Shown here piece by piece: positions 9,001 to 16,321 of a stretch of DNA of 64,000 nt. A program made the translations under genes and the position numbers. Origin of the DNA: Shewanella sp. c952 (GTDB lineage: Bacteria; Pseudomonadota; Gammaproteobacteria; Enterobacterales; Shewanellaceae); contig NZ_BPEW01000006.1 in the NCBI RefSeq assembly GCF_019654975.1, positions 1 through 64,000 of the forward strand, given 5' to 3'. Below the pieces are notes generated by a model, which had not been told where the DNA came from, searched no databases, and was given only the letters and a program-made list of their open reading frames with translations. The stretch's first letter is position 1. Each line of letters starts with the position of its first letter.

Positions 9001-9612
9001 CGATTCTGTTTCGGTGGTGCACTGTTTAAAGGTAACCAGATCGGTATAGTTCTCTTCGGCAATTTGGGCCGCTTCAAAGTGAGGAATAAAGAACTTCTTT
9101 TGATCCCAAGTGACATTACGGTCAGTGATCTCTTCCTCTTTGTTAGTACAGTCATCCCAATTGTCTTTTTGGCATTGGAAATCAACGTATTCGCCAGGAA
9201 TGGTGAGCACTGGGGCTTTGTTGTACTCATTGTCATAACGAGAGCCATGGCCAAGGCCGATGTTATCTCGGTCTATTTGCCTTAGCTGAATGCCGTTTTC
9301 AGTCATGCGTAAGGTGACGAGTTTTTCATCTCCTTGCGAGAAGCCATGTATTGGGGCTGAATACCTTGGTGCATCGCCTAAGCTGCGGGTATAAAGAAAT
9401 AGTCGCTCTGGCTGTTTGACTGCAAGTTCAGACAAGGATGTGGCCGTTGTTTGTTGGCCATTGGTCACGCTGGTGTCAGTGGTTGCTTCTTTGAGATTTT
9501 GCACCGAGACCATTTTCTCATCTTTTTTTACTTCCTGATATGGCTCATCAGAGCCACAACCATTGAGGGCTATAGCCCCTACAACGGCGAGCGTTATCGT
9601 CGATATTTTCAT
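6043..9612 (-). CDS. Large zinc-dependent metalloprotease lipoprotein (metzincin-type)
   Basis: 1189 aa. The lipoprotein signal MKISTITLAVVGAIALNGC puts the lipidated Cys at 19. The extended zinc motif HELGHTFGLRH occupies residues 599-609 (His599, Glu600, His603, His609), followed by NFAGS and a candidate Met-turn in SSQMDYNAD. The overall layout matches the DUF4953/DUF5117-type zinc-dependent metalloproteases of Gram-negative bacteria; the N-terminal half is the poorly characterised beta-rich region. It probably degrades extracellular or periplasmic proteins while tethered to a membrane. Its ATG follows the stop of the barrel gene by 23 bp, so they form an operon. The 3' end is duplicated at 5035-5285. 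Substrate unknown. Confidence 0.88.
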   Translation of the reverse strand: MKISTITLAVVGAIALNGCGSDEPYQEVKKDEKMVSVQNLKEATTDTSVTNGQQTTATSLSELAVKQPERLFLYTRSLGDAPRYSAPIHGFSQGDEKLVTLRMTENGIQLRQIDRDNIGLGHGSRYDNEYNKAPVLTIPGEYVDFQCQKDNWDDCTNKEEEITDRNVTWDQKKFFIPHFEAAQIAEENYTDLVTFKQCTTETESAHLVKDGDWHGYEMDLANGVINFEIEHTYQANPACFGKFFKGNFDNLSFTTTEYISIVAVDQLASDDFDVVPYSEDENGSYGFFRTQHNYRDGNHAAGKDGYVRQYLNHYNPKKAAITYYLSNNFFEDKNKPFLDAANESITAMNIQNKMFETGLPPIKLEKAGNHRHGDLRYSNITLFDEPLDNGLAGYGPSAANPLTGEIVSGRVDQYSANLEQGSTRYYRRVQLDYNRGMLDPSSVKALTGVDYTPAAEAIARANEVAANKLVAQQTATSDNSMSSQPLQTELPQAQIPTLSTDTADNAPLEELVNQHNKTDDFWAEHNLMSVNEAFGLGGGALRELPRGLKGHEIDWTDSELWIDGVVGGKLKDIEKMSTAFQSDLVTKLAAQAFAGTLTHELGHTFGLRHNFAGSRDQANFFNEQEISKFESAFAAAGYPNLTVKADFSSQMDYNADRFATTFEKYDLAALRFGYARNVETIDGAMVSLKEQDANRRKELSEGNLTGTTQYGALHNVAAENDLRYFAFCTDGHVSLNSNCNRFDAGTNNDDIAQYYVDRYFDSYDTMNVRHNRQTLFEDNVLPYTINRLSGFNDIRQFVEDTATAEELFAFSQNDLAEFCPTHQTYWFCASQRAVNKAADTFLKVAGMNDIFLHVTYKMNSDDSTAFTKVHSLEDLLARIYRLNGNKLDESLDVGKIITSFEQDPEKLKQLLVKADVVPAYQDLVYADVTVNKGRLLNGLKAPQSNPNHPYVNERDVLGMWPDKLLAVRQLLTRKSPRSTTGRTYYALADTAKVHDQLQGMLCHMTMGNTVSDLNGYLTNPALKNACADVDPQYYSSDVDYADQQIEALPSYATSLGRYFGFPQSTGEMKGKSNLLQMMLKQVVLASYDSDYRGEEKARVWREFAGIHLASDAVSSVKTISLQGKNYVATDENTLAIALIGQLEQLDTLMTNKPLMDHVMNADGATFKELIVDPMVARDKRVLTYLPVLS

Positions 9613-9635
9613 GTAAACCTCTCTTCCAATTAATG

Positions 9636-10508
9636 TTATAAATATTTTGTTATCGACAAGTAAAAGACTGAACTTCGTTTGTCATAGATCTCAAATCCAT
9701 GAGATGAACCTCTTTCTGGGTCATAGAATCCGCCGCTGTTATTGTGGCCGGCAGCGACTATCCAACTGGGTGAAAATTCCCAGCCAATCTCTTGGCTAGC
9801 AGTAAATAAATTGTCATAACGACTACTATTGAACTTCTTCGCCATACCGTATGAGCCGCTGACGTCTAAATACCAGTTATTGGTAAACTGCCAAGTCGCA
9901 TCAGCCAATATGTCGATTTGATGCTCTACAAAGTGCTCGCCCTGTCGGCCGATTTCATACTTGTAGGCGTTGTACCTAAACCTTGGTGATATATAGAAAT
10001 TCCATACATTATTGGGCCGATAGAATAGGTAACCAGCGACTCGAGGTGCTGCTTGCAGTTTGTTCTCTTGACTGGTGTGGCTCGTTGGCAGAAATACTCC
10101 CGCGCTGCCGATTAAACTCCAGTCTGAGTTAAAGCTTTTAGCTGGCGTGCGGTACTCAAGAAATGTGTCGTAGTAGTACGATTGGTCGTGATGGGTTTCG
10201 ACCTCTCCTCCAACAGATAAGCGGATACTGCCCCAACTGTCTCGATAACCTATACGGCCATTACCGCTTATTGATTGATAAGAGCTAGGCTCCGATTGCC
10301 CGTACACGTTGGTTGTTGCGGTAGCACTGACATAACCTGACCAGTTGGAAGTGGTTGAGCTATTTGCCGCTGATACATTTTCATTATCAGCGAGAGCTGA
10401 TGACGATAATGTGCAACTCAAGCCCATTACGGCAGTGCAAAGTAGTGCTTTTTGATAACTGAGTCGGCGTTTGCTTGAAAGCAAGGCGCAGTTATTCTTA
10501 GACGGCAT
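9636..10508 (-). CDS. Probable outer-membrane beta-barrel protein
   Basis: 290 aa. An N-terminal signal with an unusually long polar n-region (about 20 residues) precedes the hydrophobic core and an ALA cleavage site at about residue 41. The mature part alternates aromatic and polar residues in short strands separated by Gly/Asn/Ser turns (for example GRIGYRDSWGSIRLSVGGEV, ISPRFRYNAYKYEIG), as in 10-12 stranded barrels. The last strand, SSVFYLSITKYL, resembles a BAM recognition signal although it ends in Leu rather than Phe. It is 23 bp upstream of the metalloprotease and almost certainly cotranscribed. A role in metalloprotease surface exposure is speculation; it could equally be an oligogalacturonate-porin-like channel. 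Confidence 0.7.
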   Translation of the reverse strand: MPSKNNCALLSSKRRLSYQKALLCTAVMGLSCTLSSSALADNENVSAANSSTTSNWSGYVSATATTNVYGQSEPSSYQSISGNGRIGYRDSWGSIRLSVGGEVETHHDQSYYYDTFLEYRTPAKSFNSDWSLIGSAGVFLPTSHTSQENKLQAAPRVAGYLFYRPNNVWNFYISPRFRYNAYKYEIGRQGEHFVEHQIDILADATWQFTNNWYLDVSGSYGMAKKFNSSRYDNLFTASQEIGWEFSPSWIVAAGHNNSGGFYDPERGSSHGFEIYDKRSSVFYLSITKYL

Positions 10509-10643
10509 AATTCCACCCCTTAAGAGATCACTTGTTGATTAGCTGGCAATGATTAAAAAGCCAAACGGTTGATATTTAATTTTTAGGTTTTGCTGCTTTA
10601 TGCGTTTATCGGAGCAGCATTTTGATGACTCAAAGTGAGTCAG

Positions 10644-11084
10644 TTAGGAAGGGCAGCCTTTAATTGGCTTTATCCAGCTATGGACAATTGACACCAGATT
10701 GATGATTTTTTTAGGCGTCTTATGTCTAAGGTTTCTTATTACTAAGTAGTTGCTGAAGAGTAGCAATAGACAAAAGAATGCCGAATTAGCTGTGAGTAAA
10801 TTAATATCAAGCTCTTCGGTTTCCGCCACAAGTGTGCTTGATACACCCTCGATAGTAGCGCTAATCTTTTGGCACAACATAGCTGCAATAGCGACTTGAG
10901 ACAGTGAAAACTTGTTCTTATACAGCGAAAACCCATGCTGGTGGGGTTGCTGTAAAGACTGCTTAATTGACGAGACATCGTCAACTTCGGTTTTAGCTGC
11001 CATAAATTGACCGACCAAAAAGATGGCGATCAAAATAGGGAGGTAAACTAAAGTTTTACTTAATCTCTTCAAACGGGTTCTCAA
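10644..11084 (-). CDS. Membrane protein of unknown function
   Basis: 146 aa. One N-terminal hydrophobic segment (about 12-30), a polar middle with a Gln/His patch (QQPHQHG), and a second hydrophobic segment (about 97-115) followed by a basic tail (IRNLRHKTPKKI). No family recognised. It is 135 bp upstream of the barrel gene on the same strand, so it may lead the same transcription unit. Codon use looks ordinary for the window. Confidence 0.55.
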   Translation of the reverse strand: MRTRLKRLSKTLVYLPILIAIFLVGQFMAAKTEVDDVSSIKQSLQQPHQHGFSLYKNKFSLSQVAIAAMLCQKISATIEGVSSTLVAETEELDINLLTANSAFFCLLLLFSNYLVIRNLRHKTPKKIINLVSIVHSWIKPIKGCPS

Positions 11085-11497
11085 TAAATTAATGCTGAAT
11101 AGGTCATTCTAAACGCAAATCAGTTGATACAAAGTGATACAAGTGTTTTCAAAGCGAAATTTCACTGTAGGAAATTAGTAAAAAAAATTCAATGGATAAT
11201 TGATATGCAGATGAATATTGTGATTCTAATCTCATAAAATAAACGCTATAGACACCAGTCACTTAGTGGTTGCAACCAAGCTGTTACATTCCATCTTTGA
11301 CTTAAACGTTTTATTTACAGTATTAAGGTGGGCTGTTGGTAACCTTGTAACGCCTAGGCATGCACAATGGTTAATAGGCTTGCAATGGGTTGGCGAAGCA
11401 AAGAGTGGGAGGGGAGAAAATAATGCACTGTAAATAACCAGTGCACTACTTAATTTGCTAATTCAAGGCTTCAAGGGTGACCTTGTCGAGGCGGCTC
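11085..11497. other. Intergenic region with one hairpin
   Basis: No gene seen. TGCACTG (11424-11430) and CAGTGCA (11439-11445) form a 7-bp stem with an 8-base loop; on the minus strand it is followed by TTATTTT, so it may terminate the aminopeptidase transcript. The rest, upstream of the 146-aa membrane gene, is AT-rich and probably carries its promoter. Confidence 0.4.
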
Positions 11498-12862
11498 TTA
11501 GGCTTTTACGTAGCGGTTTTGCAAGTAATCAAATACTGCGCGAATACCAAAGGCTTCACCACCAACAGGGCGACCTGGTAGCTTACGGTTATTCCAGGCC
11601 ATGACATCAAAATGGCTCCAGCTGATCTCTTTATCGACAAACGCTTCTAGGTAGAGTGCAGCGGTAATTGCGCCGCCAAATGGTGTTTTACCACAGTTGG
11701 CTAAGTCAGCAATATCACTGCCGGTTAAGTCTAGGTATGGCTTATGTAGCGGCATACGCCATACAGGGTCGTCAACATTTAAGCCTGATGCGGTAATACC
11801 TGCTGCAACTTGGTCGTCATTACTAAAGAAGCCGGGTAACTCTGTGCCTAGTGCGACCCGCATAGCGCCAGTTAGCGTGGCAAAGTCTATCATGAGTTCT
11901 GGTTTGTCGTTGTTGGCTTCTGCAAGCGCGTCACACAATACCAAACGACCTTCAGCGTCAGTGTTATCGATCTCAACGGTTATGCCTTTGCGAGTAGTGA
12001 TCACATCACCGGGTCTAAAGGCATTTGCTGATACTGCATTTTCAACGGCTGGCACCAATACGCGCAGGCGGATTGGTAAGTTGTTAGCCATAATCAGTTG
12101 GGCTAAACCAATAACATGAGCGGCGCCGCCCATGTCTTTTTTCATCAAACGCATACCAGCGCCTGGTTTTAAGTCGAGTCCACCTGAATCGAAACAGACT
12201 CCTTTACCTACCAATGTAACTTTTGGTGCTGATTCGTCGCCCCAAGTGAGGTCGATAAGTCTTGGTGTATTTTCACTCGCACGACCAACCATGTGAATAG
12301 TTGGGTAGTTTTGCTCAAGCAGTTCATCACCGACTATTTGGGTTAGCTTAGCGCCAAACTCATCAGCCATTGTCGTCATAGTTTGAGCTAAGTGTTGCGG
12401 CATCATATCGGCGGCTGGGGTGTTGACTAGGTCACGCACTAAAGAGACTGAGCGGATGAATTTGTTGGCTTCATCTGCTTGTGCTTGTGTTGGCACGATA
12501 AGTTGCGGGTGCTGCTTGTCACTTTTCTTGTAACGGTCAAACTGGTATGTACCTAAACCCCAGCTAAAAGCGGCGGTTTTGATCTGCTTATCATCAGCAT
12601 TTAATTGATACTGACCCGCAGGCAGTTGGTTAACTAAATCTCCACAAAGCCAGTAGGAATCGTCGCTGTTACTCACAAAAATAACTTCAGCGAGTTCGCC
12701 TTGGGTATTTGGGATAAGGCTCATGCCTTTGCCTGAGAACTGTGTAGTCTTCAGCCAGTTAGTCACACTGCTAGCTTGCTTATCGCGCCATTGTGCAAAT
12801 GTTTCGCTGTTGAAAATAGAAAGGGGAATACCTGAAACACCTGAAACGATGATATTGCTCAT
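11498..12862 (-). CDS. Leucyl aminopeptidase family protein (M17)
   Basis: 454 aa. A cytosolic exopeptidase removing N-terminal residues using two metal ions. The C-terminal catalytic domain carries the M17 signatures: VGKGVCFDSGGLDLKPG (Lys and Asp metal ligands), RLMKKDMGGAAH (catalytic and metal Lys/Asp) and NTDAEGRLVLCDALA (Asp and Glu ligands plus the catalytic Arg). The shorter N-terminal domain and total length fit the about 450-aa subgroup rather than the 500-aa PepA; it lacks the DNA-binding features I would expect for PepA in Xer recombination, but this was not modelled. Monocistronic. Confidence 0.9.
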   Translation of the reverse strand: MSNIIVSGVSGIPLSIFNSETFAQWRDKQASSVTNWLKTTQFSGKGMSLIPNTQGELAEVIFVSNSDDSYWLCGDLVNQLPAGQYQLNADDKQIKTAAFSWGLGTYQFDRYKKSDKQHPQLIVPTQAQADEANKFIRSVSLVRDLVNTPAADMMPQHLAQTMTTMADEFGAKLTQIVGDELLEQNYPTIHMVGRASENTPRLIDLTWGDESAPKVTLVGKGVCFDSGGLDLKPGAGMRLMKKDMGGAAHVIGLAQLIMANNLPIRLRVLVPAVENAVSANAFRPGDVITTRKGITVEIDNTDAEGRLVLCDALAEANNDKPELMIDFATLTGAMRVALGTELPGFFSNDDQVAAGITASGLNVDDPVWRMPLHKPYLDLTGSDIADLANCGKTPFGGAITAALYLEAFVDKEISWSHFDVMAWNNRKLPGRPVGGEAFGIRAVFDYLQNRYVKA

Positions 12863-13007
12863 GTAGGGACTCTTTATAGTAATAACGATTAGTTAAAAAG
12901 ATAGCTATAAGAATATCAGGCTGGAGTCTATCTAGAAAGCAAAGAGATGATTTTACGAGGATATGTAACGTTATTGCTGTGCAAGGCTTTCCGCGATTAG
13001 GTTGGCG

Positions 13008-13436
13008 TTATTGCCCAGCATTACTGGCTTTAATGCGGTTTTTTCTGGCGCTATTTCTTGAAAGCTGGCGTGCATTGGCTTTACGCTCAGACATGTTATT
13101 AAACGAGCTTGGTAACACATCTACCCCAACCATTTTGCCAAGCTTCAACACCAATGGAATGGTTAATGGTGCAAAGGGTAAAACGGCAAACACGCCAAGA
13201 CCTAAGCCTTTTAGTAGGTCTGCAAATTGTTTGTTAGCATCGGCTAATTCATCTTTACTTGCTTGTTTGCGGGTATAGCGTTTGTAGGTGACCAACATCT
13301 CTTTGGTTTCTTGCTTCTCTTGAGATAAGGCTTCTTTCACAACCAACATATCCAGTTTTAAACGCAGCCAAAAACGACGTCTTCCAATACGGAGAACGCG
13401 AATAGGGGCTTTGTGTATAAGCAGGTATATGTTCAT
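13008..13436 (-). CDS. LETM1-like domain protein
   Basis: 142 aa. The centre is basic and helical; the segment LLKGLGLGVFAVLPFAPLTIPLVLKLGK (about residues 74-101) with a following LPSSF resembles the membrane-associated core of LETM1-domain proteins. LETM1 is a mitochondrial cation exchanger; bacterial short homologues are uncharacterised. The N-terminal 30 residues are very basic and there is no clear Shine-Dalgarno before the ATG at 13436, so translation may start at an internal Met (residue 30 or 47). The C-terminus is also basic (ERKANARQLSRNSARKNR). Confidence 0.6.
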   Translation of the reverse strand: MNIYLLIHKAPIRVLRIGRRRFWLRLKLDMLVVKEALSQEKQETKEMLVTYKRYTRKQASKDELADANKQFADLLKGLGLGVFAVLPFAPLTIPLVLKLGKMVGVDVLPSSFNNMSERKANARQLSRNSARKNRIKASNAGQ

Positions 13437-13501
13437 GGGCGCGATTGTCGCATAGCCTTAGTCTTAAGCCTATTAATTAAAGGTAAAATTATGTGATATT
13501 A

Positions 13502-13530
13502 GGTCAGTTTAGTTGGTTTTTAAACTGACC
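13502..13530. terminator. Perfect hairpin downstream of the RNase H gene
   Basis: GGTCAGTTTA (13502-13511) and TAAACTGACC (13521-13530) form a 10-bp stem with a 9-base loop, 15 bp after the rnhA stop on the minus strand. There is no strong T run, so terminator function is uncertain. Confidence 0.5.
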
Positions 13531-13544
13531 GTAGATTTTGGCGG

Positions 13545-14315
13545 TTAACCAGCGCGCAGACTAAGGATAGCGGAGAGCTCGATGGGTTCAGGGTAACGAC
13601 AGAATTGGCTGTCTTTTTTATCTATAGCGTAGATAGACATTCGGTCGGCGAGTTCATTGCCTTCAATTCCCACATGTGCCGGCACATGTTTGATTGATAG
13701 CTTATCTTTAATGCTGTCATACAACTCATGAGACTGCTGAATGATATCGAGGTTTTTAATATCACCTGGCTTTTGTCGCTTCCAGCCTTTAGCTTTCCAG
13801 CCATAAGCCCAATTGGTAATACAGTTAATTGAGTACTGCGAGTCACTTAAAATTTGTACTGTTTGCCCCAGTTTAATGCCTTTATCGGCTAATAATATCG
13901 CCTGGTGTAATGCATTTAATTCTGCTGAGTTATTGGTGCCATTAGCATTATATAAGCCATACCAAAGTTCACTTAGTTCGCCGCTGCGATAAACGGCAAC
14001 ACCAGAACCTGCTTTTCCTGGATTAGGCTCGCAGCCGCCATCGGTAAAGATAGACAGTTCAAATTGGCTTAAATCCATTGTTTTACTAGCTTTTTCAACC
14101 TTTGTGGCTGTACTTTTTGTGCTAGTCTGTGATTTTTTTTGCGCTGCACCGCCGTAACTCGGTACACGCTTAAACGCAGCCTCTGCTTCTGCTTTGGTCT
14201 TGAACGACTTATATTTAGCTTGCGGGAATTTATCTACCTGTTTTTTTGTGTAGTCCCAGCTGGTGAAAATACCTGTTTCACGTCCTGCCCAAACCACATA
14301 ATACTTAGTTGCCAT
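13545..14315 (-). CDS. rnhA: Ribonuclease HI with N-terminal viroplasmin-type RNA/DNA-hybrid-binding domain
   Basis: 256 aa. The N-terminus (about 1-50, KYYVVWAGRETGIFTSW...KSFKTKAEAEAAFKR) is the caulimovirus viroplasmin/HBD domain that binds RNA-DNA hybrids; a low-complexity Ser/Thr/Lys linker (about 55-80) follows. The RNase H fold carries the four acidic residues: Asp in IFTDGGCEPNPG, Glu in TNNSAELNAL, Asp in ILSDSQYSIN, and Asp in GNELADRMS, with the His-containing loop HVPAHVG. It degrades RNA in R-loops and hybrids. The domain order is as in eukaryotic RNase H1 rather than E. coli RnhA, so a second minimal rnhA may exist elsewhere in the genome. Confidence 0.9.
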   Translation of the reverse strand: MATKYYVVWAGRETGIFTSWDYTKKQVDKFPQAKYKSFKTKAEAEAAFKRVPSYGGAAQKKSQTSTKSTATKVEKASKTMDLSQFELSIFTDGGCEPNPGKAGSGVAVYRSGELSELWYGLYNANGTNNSAELNALHQAILLADKGIKLGQTVQILSDSQYSINCITNWAYGWKAKGWKRQKPGDIKNLDIIQQSHELYDSIKDKLSIKHVPAHVGIEGNELADRMSIYAIDKKDSQFCRYPEPIELSAILSLRAG

Positions 14316-14354
14316 CTGTTGTTATTCCTCGAATTTAATACGCTATGGGCAGAG

Positions 14355-14921
14355 TTATTGTGGTTTTTTGCACTGAGCGAGTAGCTCTACAAAAAACTCA
14401 CTTCCTTTACGTTCAGCAAAGGCGATATTGCGCTCAGGGATCGTTTCAGGGTCGTCGTAATTGGCTAAGGCTAGCTCCATACTTGCTTCACGAATAATGT
14501 GCAATGTCGGCAAAGGAGAGCGATTAGTAAAGTTGGCGGCACTATCTTGTGGCTCGCCATCAAAGCAATAATCAGGATGAAAACTCGCGAGTTGGTATTG
14601 TCCTTCATAACCTTGTTCAAACAACAAGTCAGTCGCAATATCTACCAGATCTAAATAGGGATAAAAGCCCTCAAAACCACGAGGCAATATAAACAGGGTA
14701 GTCTCGACTTCTTTATGTTCATCAAGGAATACACACTCTTGGATTAATGCTTCTAATACCAACTGCAATTTAGCTTCGTCAATGACGGCATAACGAATGC
14801 TAGCACGCTCGACTTCACGACGAGCAAAAGGGCAAATGTTGTACTTCATTATCACTTGCTTAACCCAATTCTCTGTTTGGGTTGCAAACTCTTGCAGTTC
14901 TGGGTCGATATGATTGGTCAT
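14355..14921 (-). CDS. DUF1415 family protein
   Basis: 188 aa, the usual family length. N-terminal motif NICPFARREVERASIRYAV and later FHPDYCFDG and NRSPLPTLHIIREASMELAL are typical of DUF1415, a cytosolic family of unknown function widespread in gammaproteobacteria. The gene sits between rnhA and a LysE-type exporter on the same strand; 39 bp separates it from rnhA. Confidence 0.85.
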   Translation of the reverse strand: MTNHIDPELQEFATQTENWVKQVIMKYNICPFARREVERASIRYAVIDEAKLQLVLEALIQECVFLDEHKEVETTLFILPRGFEGFYPYLDLVDIATDLLFEQGYEGQYQLASFHPDYCFDGEPQDSAANFTNRSPLPTLHIIREASMELALANYDDPETIPERNIAFAERKGSEFFVELLAQCKKPQ

Positions 14922-14940
14922 TGCATACTGCCTGTGTTGG

Positions 14941-15534
14941 TTATGGCGCGATCATAGGGATGATTGAGAGTACAAGCAAGAGCGCCATGGTGACGTTAAA
15001 TATTTTCTGTTGTTTTTGATTCTTTAATAGTCGTTTTAGCACAACACCAAACCCGAGCCAAATAAAGGCACTTGGCAGCGCAACACAGAAAAACACGGTC
15101 GCTATAGTGATGACTTGCGGCGTGAGAGCTTGATCCATAGTGGTAAACGTGGCGATTGCACCTATGCCCATAATCCAAGCTTTAGGATTCACCCACTGAA
15201 AAGCAGCCGCTTGAATGAAGTTAAAAGGTGCAGGAGTATTTTTACCTTTTAATTTATTACTGCTGTTGGCAATCAACCAAGCTAGATAGAGCAGGTAGGT
15301 GATCCCGACATACTTAACGATGACATGCAACACAGGGAAGAGTTGGAACACTGTGCTTAAACCTAACCCTATGGCTAATACCATGGCTGGAAATCCAAAG
15401 CAGATCCCGAATAGATGCGGCAAGCTACGCTTGATGCCAAAGTTTACACCTGATGACATCAACATAATATTATTTGGACCAGGGGTGATCCCTGATGAAA
15501 ACGCGAACAGTGCGATGGTGAAAATGAGTTCCAT
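14941..15534 (-). CDS. LysE/RhtB family translocator
   Basis: 197 aa from the chosen start. About six hydrophobic helices; the N-terminal signature ITPGPNNIMLMSSGVNFG is the LysE/RhtB hallmark. The family exports amino acids or their analogues across the inner membrane by proton antiport; substrate not predictable. An upstream in-frame ATG at 15579 adds 15 residues with arginines and no hydrophobic character; the internal Met at 15534, directly before ELIFTIALFAF, gives the normal family N-terminus and is preferred. The stop is 19 bp before DUF1415, so they may be cotranscribed. Confidence 0.85.
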   Translation of the reverse strand: MELIFTIALFAFSSGITPGPNNIMLMSSGVNFGIKRSLPHLFGICFGFPAMVLAIGLGLSTVFQLFPVLHVIVKYVGITYLLYLAWLIANSSNKLKGKNTPAPFNFIQAAAFQWVNPKAWIMGIGAIATFTTMDQALTPQVITIATVFFCVALPSAFIWLGFGVVLKRLLKNQKQQKIFNVTMALLLVLSIIPMIAP

Positions 15535-16321
15535 AATATTAAACCTGAAAGGGCCCCGTAAACGAGTAACAGAGAACAAACTAAAGGAAAATGCATTCTA
15601 GCGTGATAGTCAGCCAGGAGGAAAATATTATCTAGCGAGGTTGTAATCAGGATGTTGTTACAAAAAGGTTATAAGTTATCTTTTTTTGTTATACCCCGTG
15701 TAATCAAAGCTTAATACTTGCATATTTAGTCGTTAAAAGCAGATTTTTAGGCTTAATCTTTAGGCGTTTTTTTTATTTGACTCATTTTTATATTGTTAAT
15801 ATCTGCAACATGAATTGGAAGTTAAGCGCTCTTTATCTCAGATTGAAAGGGGGAGTGTTCGATAACAAAGGAGCGTCTAATATCGCTTTTGTGTATTTTG
15901 TCTGCTGCTTCTAATTTGTTATTGAATGAAGACTTTATCGTTTTAAGATTAGCTTTTTTACGCTTATTCGATTGGCTTAATACTTACGGTTTAGTCTTTG
16001 CTGCTGGCTGTTTTTTATACCAACCCACGTACCTTCTAGGCTCACCTACAGGCAATGTCATTGTTAATGGGATCGTCACTTCTTTGACTCTTGAATGTTC
16101 ATTCATCAAATAGCGCTCTATATGCATGCTCACCCATATTTATCACTTGATTGTGGATATCGTATAAATTATAAATTAATCAATCTTTTTTAACAAAAGA
16201 TTAACAACATAAGAATAATACAATCTCAATCGTGCAAGACCTTACCGAATACGGGTTAATAGATCACTTTGAAGCTTTAGGTGGTTTTACGACAAAGTCG
16301 CGATAATAATTGGAGTCAAAT
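15535..16321. other. Long AT-rich intergenic region upstream of the collagenase
   Basis: A 74-codon open frame at 15889-16113 has no Shine-Dalgarno or recognisable domain and is taken as chance. An 8-bp inverted repeat AATCTTTT (16182-16189)/AAAAGATT (16195-16202) lies about 120 bp before the collagenase start, in a stretch likely to contain its promoter. The length suggests complex regulation of the secreted enzyme. Confidence 0.4.

Noticed and set aside
15889..16113. 74-codon open frame in the collagenase upstream region
   Set aside because: No Shine-Dalgarno, no family resemblance and composition like the surrounding non-coding AT-rich DNA.
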